Source: Rhodobiaceae bacterium (GTDB lineage: Bacteria > Pseudomonadota > Alphaproteobacteria > Parvibaculales > Parvibaculaceae). From it: a DNA stretch of 9,897 nucleotides. This document shows positions 1 to 7,759 of the stretch, piece by piece; position 1 is the stretch's first letter; every line of letters starts with the position of its first letter. The position numbers were made by a program, and so were the translations under genes. The notes below the pieces were generated by a model that did not search any database, had not been told where the DNA came from, and worked only from the letters and a program-made list of their open reading frames with translations. The stretch is taken from the NCBI GenBank assembly GCA_002746275.1, contig NVWR01000003.1:278694-288590 (forward strand), written 5' to 3'.

Positions 1-57
1 GACACCAAACGACTGCAGGACGTGTACGACAAAGCGCACCCCCGCAATCAGAATTGA
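1..57 (+). CDS. Possible C-terminal end of an unidentified protein (partial)
   Basis: The first forward frame is open from base 1 to a TGA at 55-57 and encodes 18 residues ending in a polar tail, AHPRNQN. It stops 10 bp before the convergent stop codon of the GST-like gene, which would be a tight tail-to-tail arrangement typical of bacterial chromosomes. The fragment is too short to show any domain or family, so no function is proposed. The other two forward frames are also open over this short stretch but would run on into the GST-like gene. This call therefore rests mainly on where its stop falls. Confidence is low. Confidence 0.35.
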   Translation, partial: DTKRLQDVYDKAHPRNQN

Positions 58-67
58 TCCCACCGGA

Positions 68-1132
68 CTACAATACGTTGATTGACTTGTTAAACGGCGC
101 CTGCCGGTCAACGTCGTAATTTGAGTTTGCGGAGACCGCAGGGTCCCAAATCAAACTGCATTCCGGGTAAGGGAGAAGAGACATAACTTTCTCTTTGTGA
201 TCGGTACTCAAGATATCGAACGCCTCGCGCAAACGCTCCAGGCAATAAACCCTGTAGCGGGACACGGGCAAGTTCTTGTAATCACACCCCTGCACGCTCA
301 TCTCAAAACGCAATTGCCCACGCCCGTGCGCAATCGCATTTTCCTTGAGCTGCACCATATGTGTCTCAGCGATTTCCTGCAGTATCGCGGCGGCATCATC
401 AGGAACCTCGTCAAGGAAAGACGTCTCACCAGCCGTTGCGTGCGCATTCCAGACCCGTGCCACCCATTCGGTAATGGCTGGCCAGTCATTGCGCATGATC
501 GCCGCAGGTGTCGGGTCCTGACTGAAATGGCGGAGCATAGGACCCATCATACCAATGTCCGCAATTGAGGGCGTATTCCCTAGCAGGTAGGGTCTGTCCT
601 CGAGCATCGTGAGCATGCTGCGCATTGCGTTAAAATAGCCTATTTCAACATGCTCCCGCGTGCCTTCGGTGACCCCATCATTGATCACAAATCTGCCCCG
701 CTGTCGGCGCTTTACGAGATACCGGCGCACAAAGCGTGGCAGCGGCAAATGCGTGGTGATTTCATCAGCAAGTATGCGCGAAAGAAGTTCGCGATCATGC
801 TCGTAACTCCATCGGTAATGCATCGCACATCGCCACAGCCACTCATCTGCATAATCTTCGATAAGCAGGGCGATGAACCGAACCACCGGGTCAGACGGGA
901 GCACCGTCCGCTCGGGGAATTCCGTCTCCAGATGCCGGATGATCGGCGTGCTGTCAGACATCCAGCGACCATCATCCCGCTCGATGATCGGCACCTGGAT
1001 GGCACCAGCACCATCACGGATCCGTGCCTGGTCAGCGAAAGGGTGCTCCATCTCATACGGAATACCCTTGTACCTTAGATAGGCTTCGAGTTTGCCCGTG
1101 TAATATGAAACGGAAACGCCCCAGACTTTCAT
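68..1132 (-). CDS. Glutathione S-transferase family protein with long C-terminal extension
   Basis: A 354-residue protein. Residues 1-78 look like the thioredoxin-fold GST domain: a beta strand at the start, the cis-proline segment QVPII (P48) and an SDSTPII segment (D60-S61) matching the acidic-Ser pair that usually holds the glutathione gamma-glutamyl group. Residues about 85-240 look like the all-helical domain, with the SIADIG box (S189 to D192) that normally caps a core helix. Classical GSTs are about 200-230 residues, so about 100 extra residues follow, including a RYRVYCLERLRE segment near 292-303 that I associate with a long GST-like subfamily. No signal peptide is seen, so it is probably cytosolic. 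The ATG is preceded by an AGGGAG ribosome site (1142-1147) 9 nt upstream. It is divergent from the Crp/Fnr-type gene across 102 bp. The substrate is unknown and detoxification activity is only inferred. Confidence 0.85.
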   Translation of the reverse strand: MKVWGVSVSYYTGKLEAYLRYKGIPYEMEHPFADQARIRDGAGAIQVPIIERDDGRWMSDSTPIIRHLETEFPERTVLPSDPVVRFIALLIEDYADEWLWRCAMHYRWSYEHDRELLSRILADEITTHLPLPRFVRRYLVKRRQRGRFVINDGVTEGTREHVEIGYFNAMRSMLTMLEDRPYLLGNTPSIADIGMMGPMLRHFSQDPTPAAIMRNDWPAITEWVARVWNAHATAGETSFLDEVPDDAAAILQEIAETHMVQLKENAIAHGRGQLRFEMSVQGCDYKNLPVSRYRVYCLERLREAFDILSTDHKEKVMSLLPYPECSLIWDPAVSANSNYDVDRQAPFNKSINVL

Positions 1133-1174
1133 GACATGCCACTCCCTGCTTGTTTTTTGTCTCCAAGAGACTTG

Positions 1175-1205
1175 TTGACACTAGCGAGAGGGAACGGCTT
1201 AAAAT
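1175..1205 (+). promoter_or_regulatory. Candidate sigma-70 promoter for the Crp/Fnr-type regulator
   Basis: A perfect TTGACA hexamer lies at 1175-1180. The best -10 match is TAAAAT at 1200-1205 (five of six), but with a 19-nt spacer, longer than the ideal 17. CTTAAA at 1198-1203 gives a 17-nt spacer with a poorer match. Transcription would begin around 1211-1215, leaving a short leader before the ATG at 1235. No start-site data support it. Confidence 0.45.
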
Positions 1206-1225
1206 GCTAATAAGTTACATTTCAA
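1198..1225 (-). promoter_or_regulatory. Candidate promoter for the GST-like gene
   Basis: On the minus strand TTGAAA (1225-1220) is followed after 16 nt by TTTAAG (1203-1198), a four-of-six -10 match. It faces the plus-strand promoter candidate and the two -10 elements overlap, so the promoters could be mutually exclusive. This is weaker than the plus-strand candidate. Confidence 0.3.
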
Positions 1226-1234
1226 GAGGGCACG

Positions 1235-1921
1235 ATGAAGGTCCTTCGACCGAAGTCAAAAACACTGAAAGACCTGCTGCCATCCAGAATTATGGATCGG
1301 CTCCTCGCAGCTGGCTCAAAGCGGAAATACTCCGATGGTCAGATCGTTCAGGAACGGGGCGACAATAACCAAGGCCTCGCGATCGTCACCTCAGGTCAAG
1401 TTGTTGCCGGCAATGTCGGACTCGATGGCTCATTTCTTGTTTCCGCATTGTTGCGTCCTGGAGAAACCTTCGGGGAATACACCCTTTTTGCAGGCCTGCC
1501 TCGAACCCATACCGTGTGGTCGCAGGGAGAAGCGGAAATTACATTTATTAAGGCCACACCATTCTCAAAACTTCTGGACGAAGAACCAGCCATTGCGCGC
1601 GCTCTTCTAACCCTCACCTTGCTGCGTAATTATGAGATGCTGGAATTCATGGATGCGCAGCGGCGGTTCTCGTTGCGAGCACGCATTGCGCGACTGTTGT
1701 TGGTAACCGTTGATGCGGAGACAGGCAGGGAAACCATCGAGTGTCGACACGAGGATCTCGCCTTCATGTTGGGTGTATCGCGCGTTGCGATTGGCAAGGC
1801 CTTAAAGCGGATGAAGGAAGAGGGGGTTGTCGGCCTGCATTACGGGCACATTGAGATTCCCAATGTCCGGCGTTTGAAGAAAATGATCGAAGCTGAAGAC
1901 CAGTTCTTTCCAATTTCATAA
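1235..1921 (+). CDS. Crp/Fnr-family transcriptional regulator
   Basis: A 228-residue protein of normal length for the family. Residues about 20-110 form the cyclic-nucleotide-binding-like beta-barrel, with RGDNNQGLAIVTSGQV at 41-56 and a phosphate-binding-cassette-like segment from G80-E81 to PRT (R90, T91). Residues about 110-145 fit the long dimerisation helix. A winged helix-turn-helix follows: HEDLAFMLGVSRVAIGKALK spans 172-191, with the wing YGHIEI at 203-208. The only cysteine is C170, so a 4Fe-4S FNR-type oxygen sensor is ruled out. The conserved Glu and Arg in the cassette make a nucleotide or other small ligand possible, but the usual Arg-Ser-Ala is Arg-Thr-His here. The ATG is the first possible start after an in-frame TAA at 1211, with AGAGGG at 1225-1230. 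It converges on lpd. Its targets are unknown; the divergent GST-like gene and the gene itself are the natural candidates. Confidence 0.9.
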   Translation: MKVLRPKSKTLKDLLPSRIMDRLLAAGSKRKYSDGQIVQERGDNNQGLAIVTSGQVVAGNVGLDGSFLVSALLRPGETFGEYTLFAGLPRTHTVWSQGEAEITFIKATPFSKLLDEEPAIARALLTLTLLRNYEMLEFMDAQRRFSLRARIARLLLVTVDAETGRETIECRHEDLAFMLGVSRVAIGKALKRMKEEGVVGLHYGHIEIPNVRRLKKMIEAEDQFFPIS

Positions 1922-1923
1922 GG

Positions 1924-1954
1924 TTGAGTTTGCACTTTTCCGGGCAGAACTCAG
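1924..1954. terminator. Hairpin in the convergent gap between the regulator and lpd
   Basis: The 39-bp gap between two convergent stops holds TGAGTT (1925-1930) paired with AACTCA (1948-1953), extended inward by TGC (1931-1933) with GCA (1944-1946) around one bulged G and a 10-nt loop. That gives about 9 bp, plus a possible closing T-G. Its position suggests a bidirectional terminator. Neither strand has a clear run of T after the stem, so it is not a classical intrinsic terminator and could simply protect 3' ends. Confidence 0.45.
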
Positions 1955-1960
1955 TACAGC

Positions 1961-3364
1961 TCACATGTGCATCGCACGGCCATCAACAGCCAGAGCTGCT
2001 TCTTTCATAGCCTCGGATAATGTCGGATGAGCATGACACATGCGTGCAATGTCTTCCGCCGCGCCGCCAAATTCCATGATCGTAACCGCCTCATGGATCA
2101 TCTCACCGGCCTGCGTGCCAATGATATGCACGCCCAGCACTCGGTCTGTTTTGGCATCTGCCAGAATTTTAACAAACCCGTCCGTCTGCTGATTGGCTTT
2201 CGCACGGCCATTTGCCGTGAACGGGAACTTGCCTGACCGGTAGTCAATGCCAGCGTCTTTCAAGTCCTGTTCGGTCTTACCAACGCTTGCGATCTCCGGC
2301 TGTGTGTACACAACACCAGGAATAACATCGTAATTCACATGTGCGCTTTGCCCGGCCATCATCTCAGCCAGTGCAACGCCTTCCTCCATGGCCTTATGGG
2401 CAAGCATGGGTCCCACGATCACATCGCCAATCGCGTAAACACCCGCCACATTGGTTTTGAGGTGCGCGTCCACCTTGATGCGGCCACGTTCATCAACGTC
2501 TACGCCTGCAGCGTCCAGTCCAAGACCTTGCGTATAGGCAACACGGCCAATCGCCACGAGCACAACATCAGCGTCAAGCACTTCGACGTCACCCCCCTTT
2601 GCAGGCTCAACAGTGACTTTCAACCCTTTGCCACTCTTTTCAACACCCGTAACTTTGGTGCCAAGCTTGAGTGTGAATTTCTGTTTTTTTAGTGTCCGCT
2701 GGAAGGTCTTTTGAACCTCTGCGTCCATGCCCGGAAGAATGAAATCGAGGAACTCAACCACGGTCACTTCAGCGCCCAGCCGGTTCCAGACCGAGCCTAG
2801 CTCCAGACCAATCACGCCGCCGCCAATGACCAGAAGCTTGCCCGGTACTTTGGATAGCTCAAGCGCGCCCGTGGACGAGACGATTTGTTTCTCATCAATC
2901 TCAATGCCTGGCAGTTGCGCCACATCCGACCCGGTTGCCAGAACAATGTCAGAAGCTTTCAGTGTGCGGGTACCACCTTCCGTCAGGCTCACTTCAACCT
3001 CACCGGCACCTTTCAGCACGCCGGTACCCTTGACCCATTCGATCTTGTTCTTTTTGAAAAGAAACTCGATGCCTTGCGTATTGCCGTCAACAGCCTGCTG
3101 CTTGAAACCCAGCATAGTCGGCAGGTCCAGCTTCGGCTTGCTGATCTTGATACCCATTTTTTCAAAATGACCGGCTTCGTCAAACAGCTCAGACGCGTGC
3201 AGCAACGCTTTTGAAGGAATGCAGCCAACATTGAGGCAGGTGCCGCCAAGGGCGTCACGCTTTTCAACACAGGCAACGCTCATGCCCAATTGGGCCGCCC
3301 GAATGGCACATTCATACCCGCCAGGGCCCGCACCAATGACAACCAGATCAAATGTATCGGACAT
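1961..3364 (-). CDS. lpd: Dihydrolipoyl dehydrogenase (E3)
   Basis: A 467-residue flavoprotein that reoxidises the dihydrolipoyl arm of E2 and passes electrons through FAD to NAD+, making NADH. The sequence shows the FAD-binding GAGPGG (11-16), the redox-active disulfide in [13 protein letters not shown] (C43 and C48), the NAD-binding [10 protein letters not shown] (181-190), the second FAD motif YAIGD (D314) and the catalytic HAHPTLSE near the end (H446 and E451), so all key residues are present. The length is typical. It follows sucB after 49 bp, with an AAGG ribosome site about 10 nt before the ATG. Placement at the end of the sucAB block makes it the E3 of the 2-oxoglutarate dehydrogenase complex; whether it also serves pyruvate dehydrogenase or the glycine cleavage system cannot be seen here. 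The three residues after G463-R464-A465 are MHM, with no extra C-terminal domain and no N-terminal lipoyl fusion. Confidence 0.97.
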   Translation of the reverse strand: MSDTFDLVVIGAGPGGYECAIRAAQLGMSVACVEKRDALGGTCLNVGCIPSKALLHASELFDEAGHFEKMGIKISKPKLDLPTMLGFKQQAVDGNTQGIEFLFKKNKIEWVKGTGVLKGAGEVEVSLTEGGTRTLKASDIVLATGSDVAQLPGIEIDEKQIVSSTGALELSKVPGKLLVIGGGVIGLELGSVWNRLGAEVTVVEFLDFILPGMDAEVQKTFQRTLKKQKFTLKLGTKVTGVEKSGKGLKVTVEPAKGGDVEVLDADVVLVAIGRVAYTQGLGLDAAGVDVDERGRIKVDAHLKTNVAGVYAIGDVIVGPMLAHKAMEEGVALAEMMAGQSAHVNYDVIPGVVYTQPEIASVGKTEQDLKDAGIDYRSGKFPFTANGRAKANQQTDGFVKILADAKTDRVLGVHIIGTQAGEMIHEAVTIMEFGGAAEDIARMCHAHPTLSEAMKEAALAVDGRAMHM

Positions 3365-3413
3365 TCAATAATTACCTTTGCGCATAACAGATATTCAAAC
3401 AGAGAAAGTTGCC

Positions 3414-4667
3414 TTAGAGGTCGAGCAACATCCGTTGCGGATCCTCAAGGCAATCCTTGACCCGTACCAGGAAGGTCACGGCCTCTTTACCATCAACGAT
3501 ACGGTGATCGTAAGACAGCGCCAGATACATCATCGGCAACACCTTGATCTCGCCATTCACGACCATGGGCCGCTCCTGAATCTTGTGCATGCCTAGAACG
3601 CCCGACTGTGGGGCATTCAAAATCGGCGTCGACATAAGCGACCCATAGACGCCGCCGTTGGAGATGGTGAAGGTACCGCCTTGCAAATCTGCAAGCTTCA
3701 GTGTGCCTTCCCGCGCCGACTTGCCATAGGCATTGATCGTCTTCTCAATACCTGCAAGCGACAGCTCTTGCGCTTCTTTGATCACAGGCACGACCAGGCC
3801 CTTCTCGGTGCCAACGGCCACGCCGATATTGTAGTAATTCTTGTAGACCATCTCGTCGCCATCAATCTCAGCGTTCACAGATGGAATATCCTTCAGCGCT
3901 GTGATGCAGGCTTTGATGAAGAAGCTCATGAAGCCCAACCGGACGCCATGTTTTTTCTCAAACAGGTCTTTGTACTGCTTGCGCGCACCCATCACGGCCG
4001 TCATATCAACTTCGTTAAAGGTCGTGAGAATGGCAGCGGTATTTTGTGCGTCCTTGAGACGGGTCGCGATGGTCTTGCGAAGCCTTGTCATGCGCACACG
4101 TTCTTCCCGTGCGCCCTGATCTGCTGGTACCTGAACGCTGACAGGGACAGAAGCCGCTGGTGCCGACGCTGAAACAGGAGCAGACGAAGCCGCCCCCTTC
4201 GCTTCAAGCACGGCGAGCACATCACCTTTCACAATCCGACCATCCTTGCCCGTACCCGAAATCGTGGCAGGGTCGAGACCATTCTCATCAATCAGTTTTT
4301 TCACCGCTGGCGACAACACTTCCTCAGCCGCAGCAGAAGCAGCCACTGGCGCTGGTGCAGCTGCTGGCTCTGGAGCCGCCGCTTTGGTTTCTTGTTTTTT
4401 AGCGGCGGGTTTAGCAGGCGTTGCACTACCTCCCTCGCTCAACATACAAAGAAGAGCGCCAACCTCGACCGTATCGCCGGTCTCAACAGAAATTTCTCCC
4501 AGCACCCCGGCTGATGGAGACGGCAACTCAATCGTCACCTTGTCGGTTTCAAGCTCGACCAGCGGTTCGTCTACCGCGACGGCATCCCCTGGTTGTTTGA
4601 ACCATTGGGCCACGGTGGCTTCAGTGACGGATTCACCAAGAGTGGGAACGCGAATTTCAGTGCTCAT
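3414..4667 (-). CDS. sucB: Dihydrolipoyllysine-residue succinyltransferase (E2o) of 2-oxoglutarate dehydrogenase
   Basis: A 417-residue core subunit that carries succinyl groups from SucA on a lipoyl arm and transfers them to CoA. Domain order: a single lipoyl domain at 1-78 with the lipoylated lysine in ETDKVTIE (K43); an Ala/Pro-rich linker at about 81-114; a peripheral subunit-binding domain at about 115-156 ([17 protein letters not shown]) that holds E1 or E3; a second Ala/Ser/Pro linker at about 157-182; then the acyltransferase core with the active-site motif DHRIVDG (H388, D392). One lipoyl domain and this core sequence indicate the succinyl rather than the acetyl form. The start lies 22 bp after the sucA stop. 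No convincing Shine-Dalgarno precedes the ATG, so its translation may depend on ribosomes finishing sucA. Also known as odhB. Confidence 0.97.
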   Translation of the reverse strand: MSTEIRVPTLGESVTEATVAQWFKQPGDAVAVDEPLVELETDKVTIELPSPSAGVLGEISVETGDTVEVGALLCMLSEGGSATPAKPAAKKQETKAAAPEPAAAPAPVAASAAAEEVLSPAVKKLIDENGLDPATISGTGKDGRIVKGDVLAVLEAKGAASSAPVSASAPAASVPVSVQVPADQGAREERVRMTRLRKTIATRLKDAQNTAAILTTFNEVDMTAVMGARKQYKDLFEKKHGVRLGFMSFFIKACITALKDIPSVNAEIDGDEMVYKNYYNIGVAVGTEKGLVVPVIKEAQELSLAGIEKTINAYGKSAREGTLKLADLQGGTFTISNGGVYGSLMSTPILNAPQSGVLGMHKIQERPMVVNGEIKVLPMMYLALSYDHRIVDGKEAVTFLVRVKDCLEDPQRMLLDL

Positions 4668-4689
4668 AGGTTCAGTCGCTTTCTATCAG

Positions 4690-7635
4690 TCAGTCGACGA
4701 TCAAAGCTTCAGAGAGAAGCTGGTTGAGTTCTAGAAGGTGCTTGGACATCAAGCCGGTTGCAGGCGATGCCGACGCAGACCGTCCGGCATATTTTGCACG
4801 ACGGCGACGCGAGCCGACATGCGAAAGCACCCATTCGATATTGGGTTCAATGAAAGTCCAGGCACCCATATTTTTAGGCTCTTCCTGGCACCACACAAAC
4901 TCCGCATCCTTGAAGCGGCTAAGCTCCTTGATCAGAGCACGTGCTGGGAATGGATAGAGCTGTTCAACGCGCAGGAGGTAGACATCGTCGATGCCGCGTT
5001 CTTCCCGCTCTTGATAAAGGTCAAAATAGACCTTGCCAGTACACATAACGACCCGGCGAATTTTCTTGTCATCCACCAGCTTGATCTTCTGGTCGGACAA
5101 CAACTCCGCGTCATCCCACAACAGGCGATGGAACGAAGAGCCCGGCCCCAGTTCTTTCAGCGTCGAAACGGCTCGCTTGTGGCGCAGCAGCGATTTCGGC
5201 GTCATGATAATCAGCGGCTTGCGGAAATTGCGGTGCATCTGACGACGCAAAATATGGAAGAAGTTTGCGGGCGTCGTGCAATTTGCAATCTGCATATTGT
5301 CTTCAGCACAAGATTGAAGATAGCGCTCAAGCCGCGCGGACGAATGCTCCGGTCCCTGGCCTTCATACCCATGCGGCAGAAGCATCACCAGCCCACACAT
5401 GCGCAACCATTTACGTTCACCACTTGAGATGAACTGGTCGATCACAACCTGCGCGCCATTGGCGAAGTCACCAAACTGAGCTTCCCACAGAACCAGCGAA
5501 TTAGGTTCTGCAAGGCTGTAGCCATATTCAAATCCCAGCACCGCATTTTCAGAGAGCATGGAATTGATGACTTCAAACTCACCATTGCCCGTGGCAACGG
5601 AGTTCAAGGGATAGTAGCGATTTTCGTTTTCCTGATCGTTCAACACCGAATGCCGGTGAACGAAAGTACCGCGCTCAGAATCCTGCCCAACCAGCCGAAC
5701 CCCAAACCCTTCATCAAGCAGAGAACCGAAAGCCAGGTGCTCCGCCATACCCCAATCAATCGGCGCCTCACCTGCGACCATCTTCCGACGGTTTGCCAGA
5801 ACTCTTTGCAAAGTGCGGTGCACATTGAAGCCATCCGGCACAGCTGTAATTTTCTCACCAATTTCAGTGAGCTTATCGAGCGCGATAGATGTCTCTCCGC
5901 GCCGGGCATCCCCTTGCGCAGGGGCCAGGCCCGACCACCGCCCATCAAGCCAATCCGCCTTGTCGGGCCGAAAGCTCTTGGCCGCTGCAAGATCAACATC
6001 AAGCTGCGCCCGAAACTTGGCAATGCGCTCATCAACTTCTTCTTGCGTGACAAGCCCCTCATCAACCAGTCTTTGCGAATAGATTTCCAGCGTCGTCTTC
6101 TGCTTGGCAATCTTTTTGTACATCAAAGGCTGTGTGAGCGAAGGATCATCGCCTTCATTGTGGCCAAAGCGCCGATAGCAGAACATATCAATCACTACGG
6201 GCTTGCTGAATTTTTGACGAAACTCGATCGCAACCTTGGCTGCATGCACCACCGCTTCAGGATCATCCCCGTTCACGTGGAAAATCGGCGCGCCAACCAT
6301 TTTTGCCATATCGGAAGGATAGGGCGATGAGCGCGAGTGATGCGGCGCCGTTGTGAACCCAATCTGATTATTGACAATGAAGTGGACCGAACCGCCTGTC
6401 CGGTGGCCCTTCAAGCCTGAGAGTCCAAGACATTCCGCGACCACACCTTGACCCGCAAAAGCAGCGTCGCCGTGAAGCAGCAGTGGGATCACAGACCCCC
6501 GTTGACGGTCATGCAGCTGATCCTGTTTCGCGCGCGCCTTGCCCAGCACAACCGGATCAACAATTTCCAGATGCGACGGATTGGCCGTCAGAGAAAGATG
6601 AACTGTGTTGCCGTCAAATTCGCGGTCAGAGGAGGCACCCAGATGATATTTCACATCACCCGATCCTTCCACATCTTCCGGGTTGTTGGAGCCCCCGAAA
6701 AATTCGTGGAAGATCGCCTGATAAGGCTTGCCCATCACGTTTGTCAGAACATTGAGACGGCCACGATGTGGCATCCCAATAACGATTTCTTTCGCCCCCA
6801 GCGCGCCACCACGTTTGATGATCTGTTCGAGGGCAGGGATCGTTGCCTCCGCCCCATCAAGACCAAACCGTTTGGTGCCTGTGTACTTAACCGCCAGAAA
6901 CTTCTCAAATCCTTCCGCGTGAATGAGCTTGTCCAGAATGGCCAGACGCCCTTCGCGGGTAAAACTGATTTCCTTATCGCGCCCTTCAATGCGTTCCTGA
7001 ATCCATGCCTTTTCTTCCGGATCGGAAACATGCATGAACTCAACCGCAAAGGTGCCGCAATAAGTACGTCGGAGAATAACCAGCATCTCGCGCACGGTGG
7101 CCATTTCAAGCCCCAGCACGTGATCGAGAAAAATCGGCCGATCAAAATCTTCAGGGCCAAACCCATAACTTTCCGGCTGCAATTCCGGATGATGGCTTTC
7201 TTCCCGCAACGCCAATGGATCAAGGTCCGCATCAAGGTGGCCTCGAATGCGGTAGGCCCGGATCATCATAATGGCGCGCACGGAATCGAGCGTTGAGGCA
7301 CGAATTTCCTCTTCGCTGGCAGCCGGGGCCCGTGTTTGAATTTTGGTGAGGATCGCCGTCTCGTCTGCCGCGCCCCAGTTCCCATCCAGCGCGCTAACCG
7401 TCTCGCCGTTGGCAACAACAGGCCAGTCTGGCCGGCTCCACGAAGCACCACGGTTTTCCTTCAGAACATCTGCAGGAGTATCACCGAGAGAGGAAAAAAA
7501 GGTTCGCCATTCGGCATCAACAGACTGAGGGTCTTCCTGGAATTGGGCATACAGCCCCTCAACGAAAGACGCATTTGTCCCAAACAAGAACGAGGTCCGT
7601 TCAAACTCCTCGTTGGAACTAGTTTTGCTCATCAT
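4690..7635 (-). CDS. sucA: 2-oxoglutarate dehydrogenase E1 component
   Basis: A 981-residue thiamine-diphosphate enzyme that decarboxylates 2-oxoglutarate and reductively succinylates the lipoyl arm of SucB. The N-terminal segment with TSFLFGTNASFVEGLY (14-29) fits the short helical tail of OdhA/SucA proteins. MPHRGRLNV (H290) and DVKYHLG (H330) match the active-site histidine regions. The ThDP/Mg motif runs from HGDAAFAGQG (388-397) to FIVNNQIGF (419-427), and CYRRFGHNEGD follows at 486-496. The transketolase-like pyrimidine domain begins near 625, with FGDFANGAQV at 721-730 and HGYEGQGPEHSSAR at 755-768. Length is normal for the family and no frame break is seen. The start is a doublet ATGATG; the frame is closed upstream by several stops between about 7705 and 7735, and only CTG could extend it. 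No Shine-Dalgarno sits at the usual distance (see the leader entries). Also known as odhA. Confidence 0.98.
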   Translation of the reverse strand: MMSKTSSNEEFERTSFLFGTNASFVEGLYAQFQEDPQSVDAEWRTFFSSLGDTPADVLKENRGASWSRPDWPVVANGETVSALDGNWGAADETAILTKIQTRAPAASEEEIRASTLDSVRAIMMIRAYRIRGHLDADLDPLALREESHHPELQPESYGFGPEDFDRPIFLDHVLGLEMATVREMLVILRRTYCGTFAVEFMHVSDPEEKAWIQERIEGRDKEISFTREGRLAILDKLIHAEGFEKFLAVKYTGTKRFGLDGAEATIPALEQIIKRGGALGAKEIVIGMPHRGRLNVLTNVMGKPYQAIFHEFFGGSNNPEDVEGSGDVKYHLGASSDREFDGNTVHLSLTANPSHLEIVDPVVLGKARAKQDQLHDRQRGSVIPLLLHGDAAFAGQGVVAECLGLSGLKGHRTGGSVHFIVNNQIGFTTAPHHSRSSPYPSDMAKMVGAPIFHVNGDDPEAVVHAAKVAIEFRQKFSKPVVIDMFCYRRFGHNEGDDPSLTQPLMYKKIAKQKTTLEIYSQRLVDEGLVTQEEVDERIAKFRAQLDVDLAAAKSFRPDKADWLDGRWSGLAPAQGDARRGETSIALDKLTEIGEKITAVPDGFNVHRTLQRVLANRRKMVAGEAPIDWGMAEHLAFGSLLDEGFGVRLVGQDSERGTFVHRHSVLNDQENENRYYPLNSVATGNGEFEVINSMLSENAVLGFEYGYSLAEPNSLVLWEAQFGDFANGAQVVIDQFISSGERKWLRMCGLVMLLPHGYEGQGPEHSSARLERYLQSCAEDNMQIANCTTPANFFHILRRQMHRNFRKPLIIMTPKSLLRHKRAVSTLKELGPGSSFHRLLWDDAELLSDQKIKLVDDKKIRRVVMCTGKVYFDLYQEREERGIDDVYLLRVEQLYPFPARALIKELSRFKDAEFVWCQEEPKNMGAWTFIEPNIEWVLSHVGSRRRRAKYAGRSASASPATGLMSKHLLELNQLLSEALIVD
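4705..4721 (-). other. Perfect 6-bp inverted repeat in the 3' end of sucA
   Basis: AGCTTC (4705-4710) and GAAGCT (4716-4721) flank a 5-nt AGAGA loop. The repeat lies in the last codons of sucA, ending 37 nt before the sucB start. In mRNA it would be a small hairpin of six pairs. It may be only a product of the codons Ser-Glu-Ala, but it sits where translational coupling or processing signals are often found and sucB lacks a good ribosome site. Confidence 0.4.
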
Positions 7636-7665
7636 CGCCAGCGCAGGTAAGCCCGCACCCCTCTC
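7636..7665 (-). promoter_or_regulatory. Unusual sucA initiation region: Shine-Dalgarno separated from ATG by a hairpin
   Basis: On the minus strand the purine tract GAGAGGG (7665-7659) is followed at once by GTGCGGG (7658-7652), a CTTA loop (7651-7648) and CCTGCGC (7647-7641). These arms form seven pairs, two of them G-U. Then come five bases and the ATG. The GAGG core (7663-7660) is 24 nt from the ATG in linear sequence, too far for normal initiation, but only 6 nt if the 18-nt hairpin is folded out. The structure is visible in the sequence; its effect on translation is inferred. Confidence 0.5.
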
Positions 7666-7685
7666 AAATCTCCAGTTTCGACCCC

Positions 7686-7727
7686 AAAAGAAGCTTAACC
7701 AAACCGGAGTTTATGGTTAATTTCCTT
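7686..7727 (-). ncRNA. Candidate structured leader element upstream of sucA (UNCG-capped stem-loop)
   Basis: Read in the sucA direction: AAGGAA (7727-7722) pairs with TTCTTT (7692-7687, one G-U), TTAACC (7720-7715) with GGTTAA (7700-7695), and AAAC (7712-7709) with GTTT (7704-7701). Interruptions are A opposite GC and a bulged AT. The loop is TCCG closed by C-G, which as RNA is a C(UNCG)G tetraloop. That gives 16 pairs, about 50 nt before the sucA start. The opposite strand would give a CGGA loop, not a known stable type, so the sucA-sense RNA is favoured. It could be a 5' leader element of sucA mRNA or, because of the TTCTTTT at its foot, a weak terminator for sucCD. It matches no riboswitch class I can recognise. 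Confidence 0.45.
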
Positions 7728-7759
7728 AGTCTTACACGCAGGTCGTTAACTAGCCATTT

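Larger units (their letters stand above)
1133..1234. promoter_or_regulatory. Shared divergent promoter region, GST-like gene / Crp-Fnr-type regulator
   Basis: This 102-bp spacer separates the start codons of two divergent genes and must hold the promoters of both unless transcription starts inside a gene. It becomes AT-rich from about 1198 to 1225. An imperfect palindrome with CTTA/TAAG arms lies at 1198-1214, where the two proposed -10 elements meet, and is a possible operator. I see no good TTGAT-N4-ATCAA (FNR/FixK) or TGTGA-N6-TCACA (CRP) site, so autoregulation by the adjacent factor is plausible from layout only. Confidence 0.55.

Noticed and set aside
197..568. Plus-strand open frame overlapping the GST-like gene
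   Set aside because: It is antisense to a GST-like protein with conserved cis-Pro, acidic-Ser and helix-capping motifs and has no recognisable features.
1164..1174. CAAG-AGA-CTTG inverted repeat in the divergent spacer
   Set aside because: The 4-bp arms with a 3-bp centre are too short to distinguish from chance.
6448..7296. An 849-bp open frame on the plus strand opposite sucA, and other long frames opposite sucA, sucB and lpd
   Set aside because: They lie fully antisense to genes with intact catalytic motifs, have no recognisable domains, and contain the Arg/His/Pro-rich translations typical of reverse frames of coding DNA.
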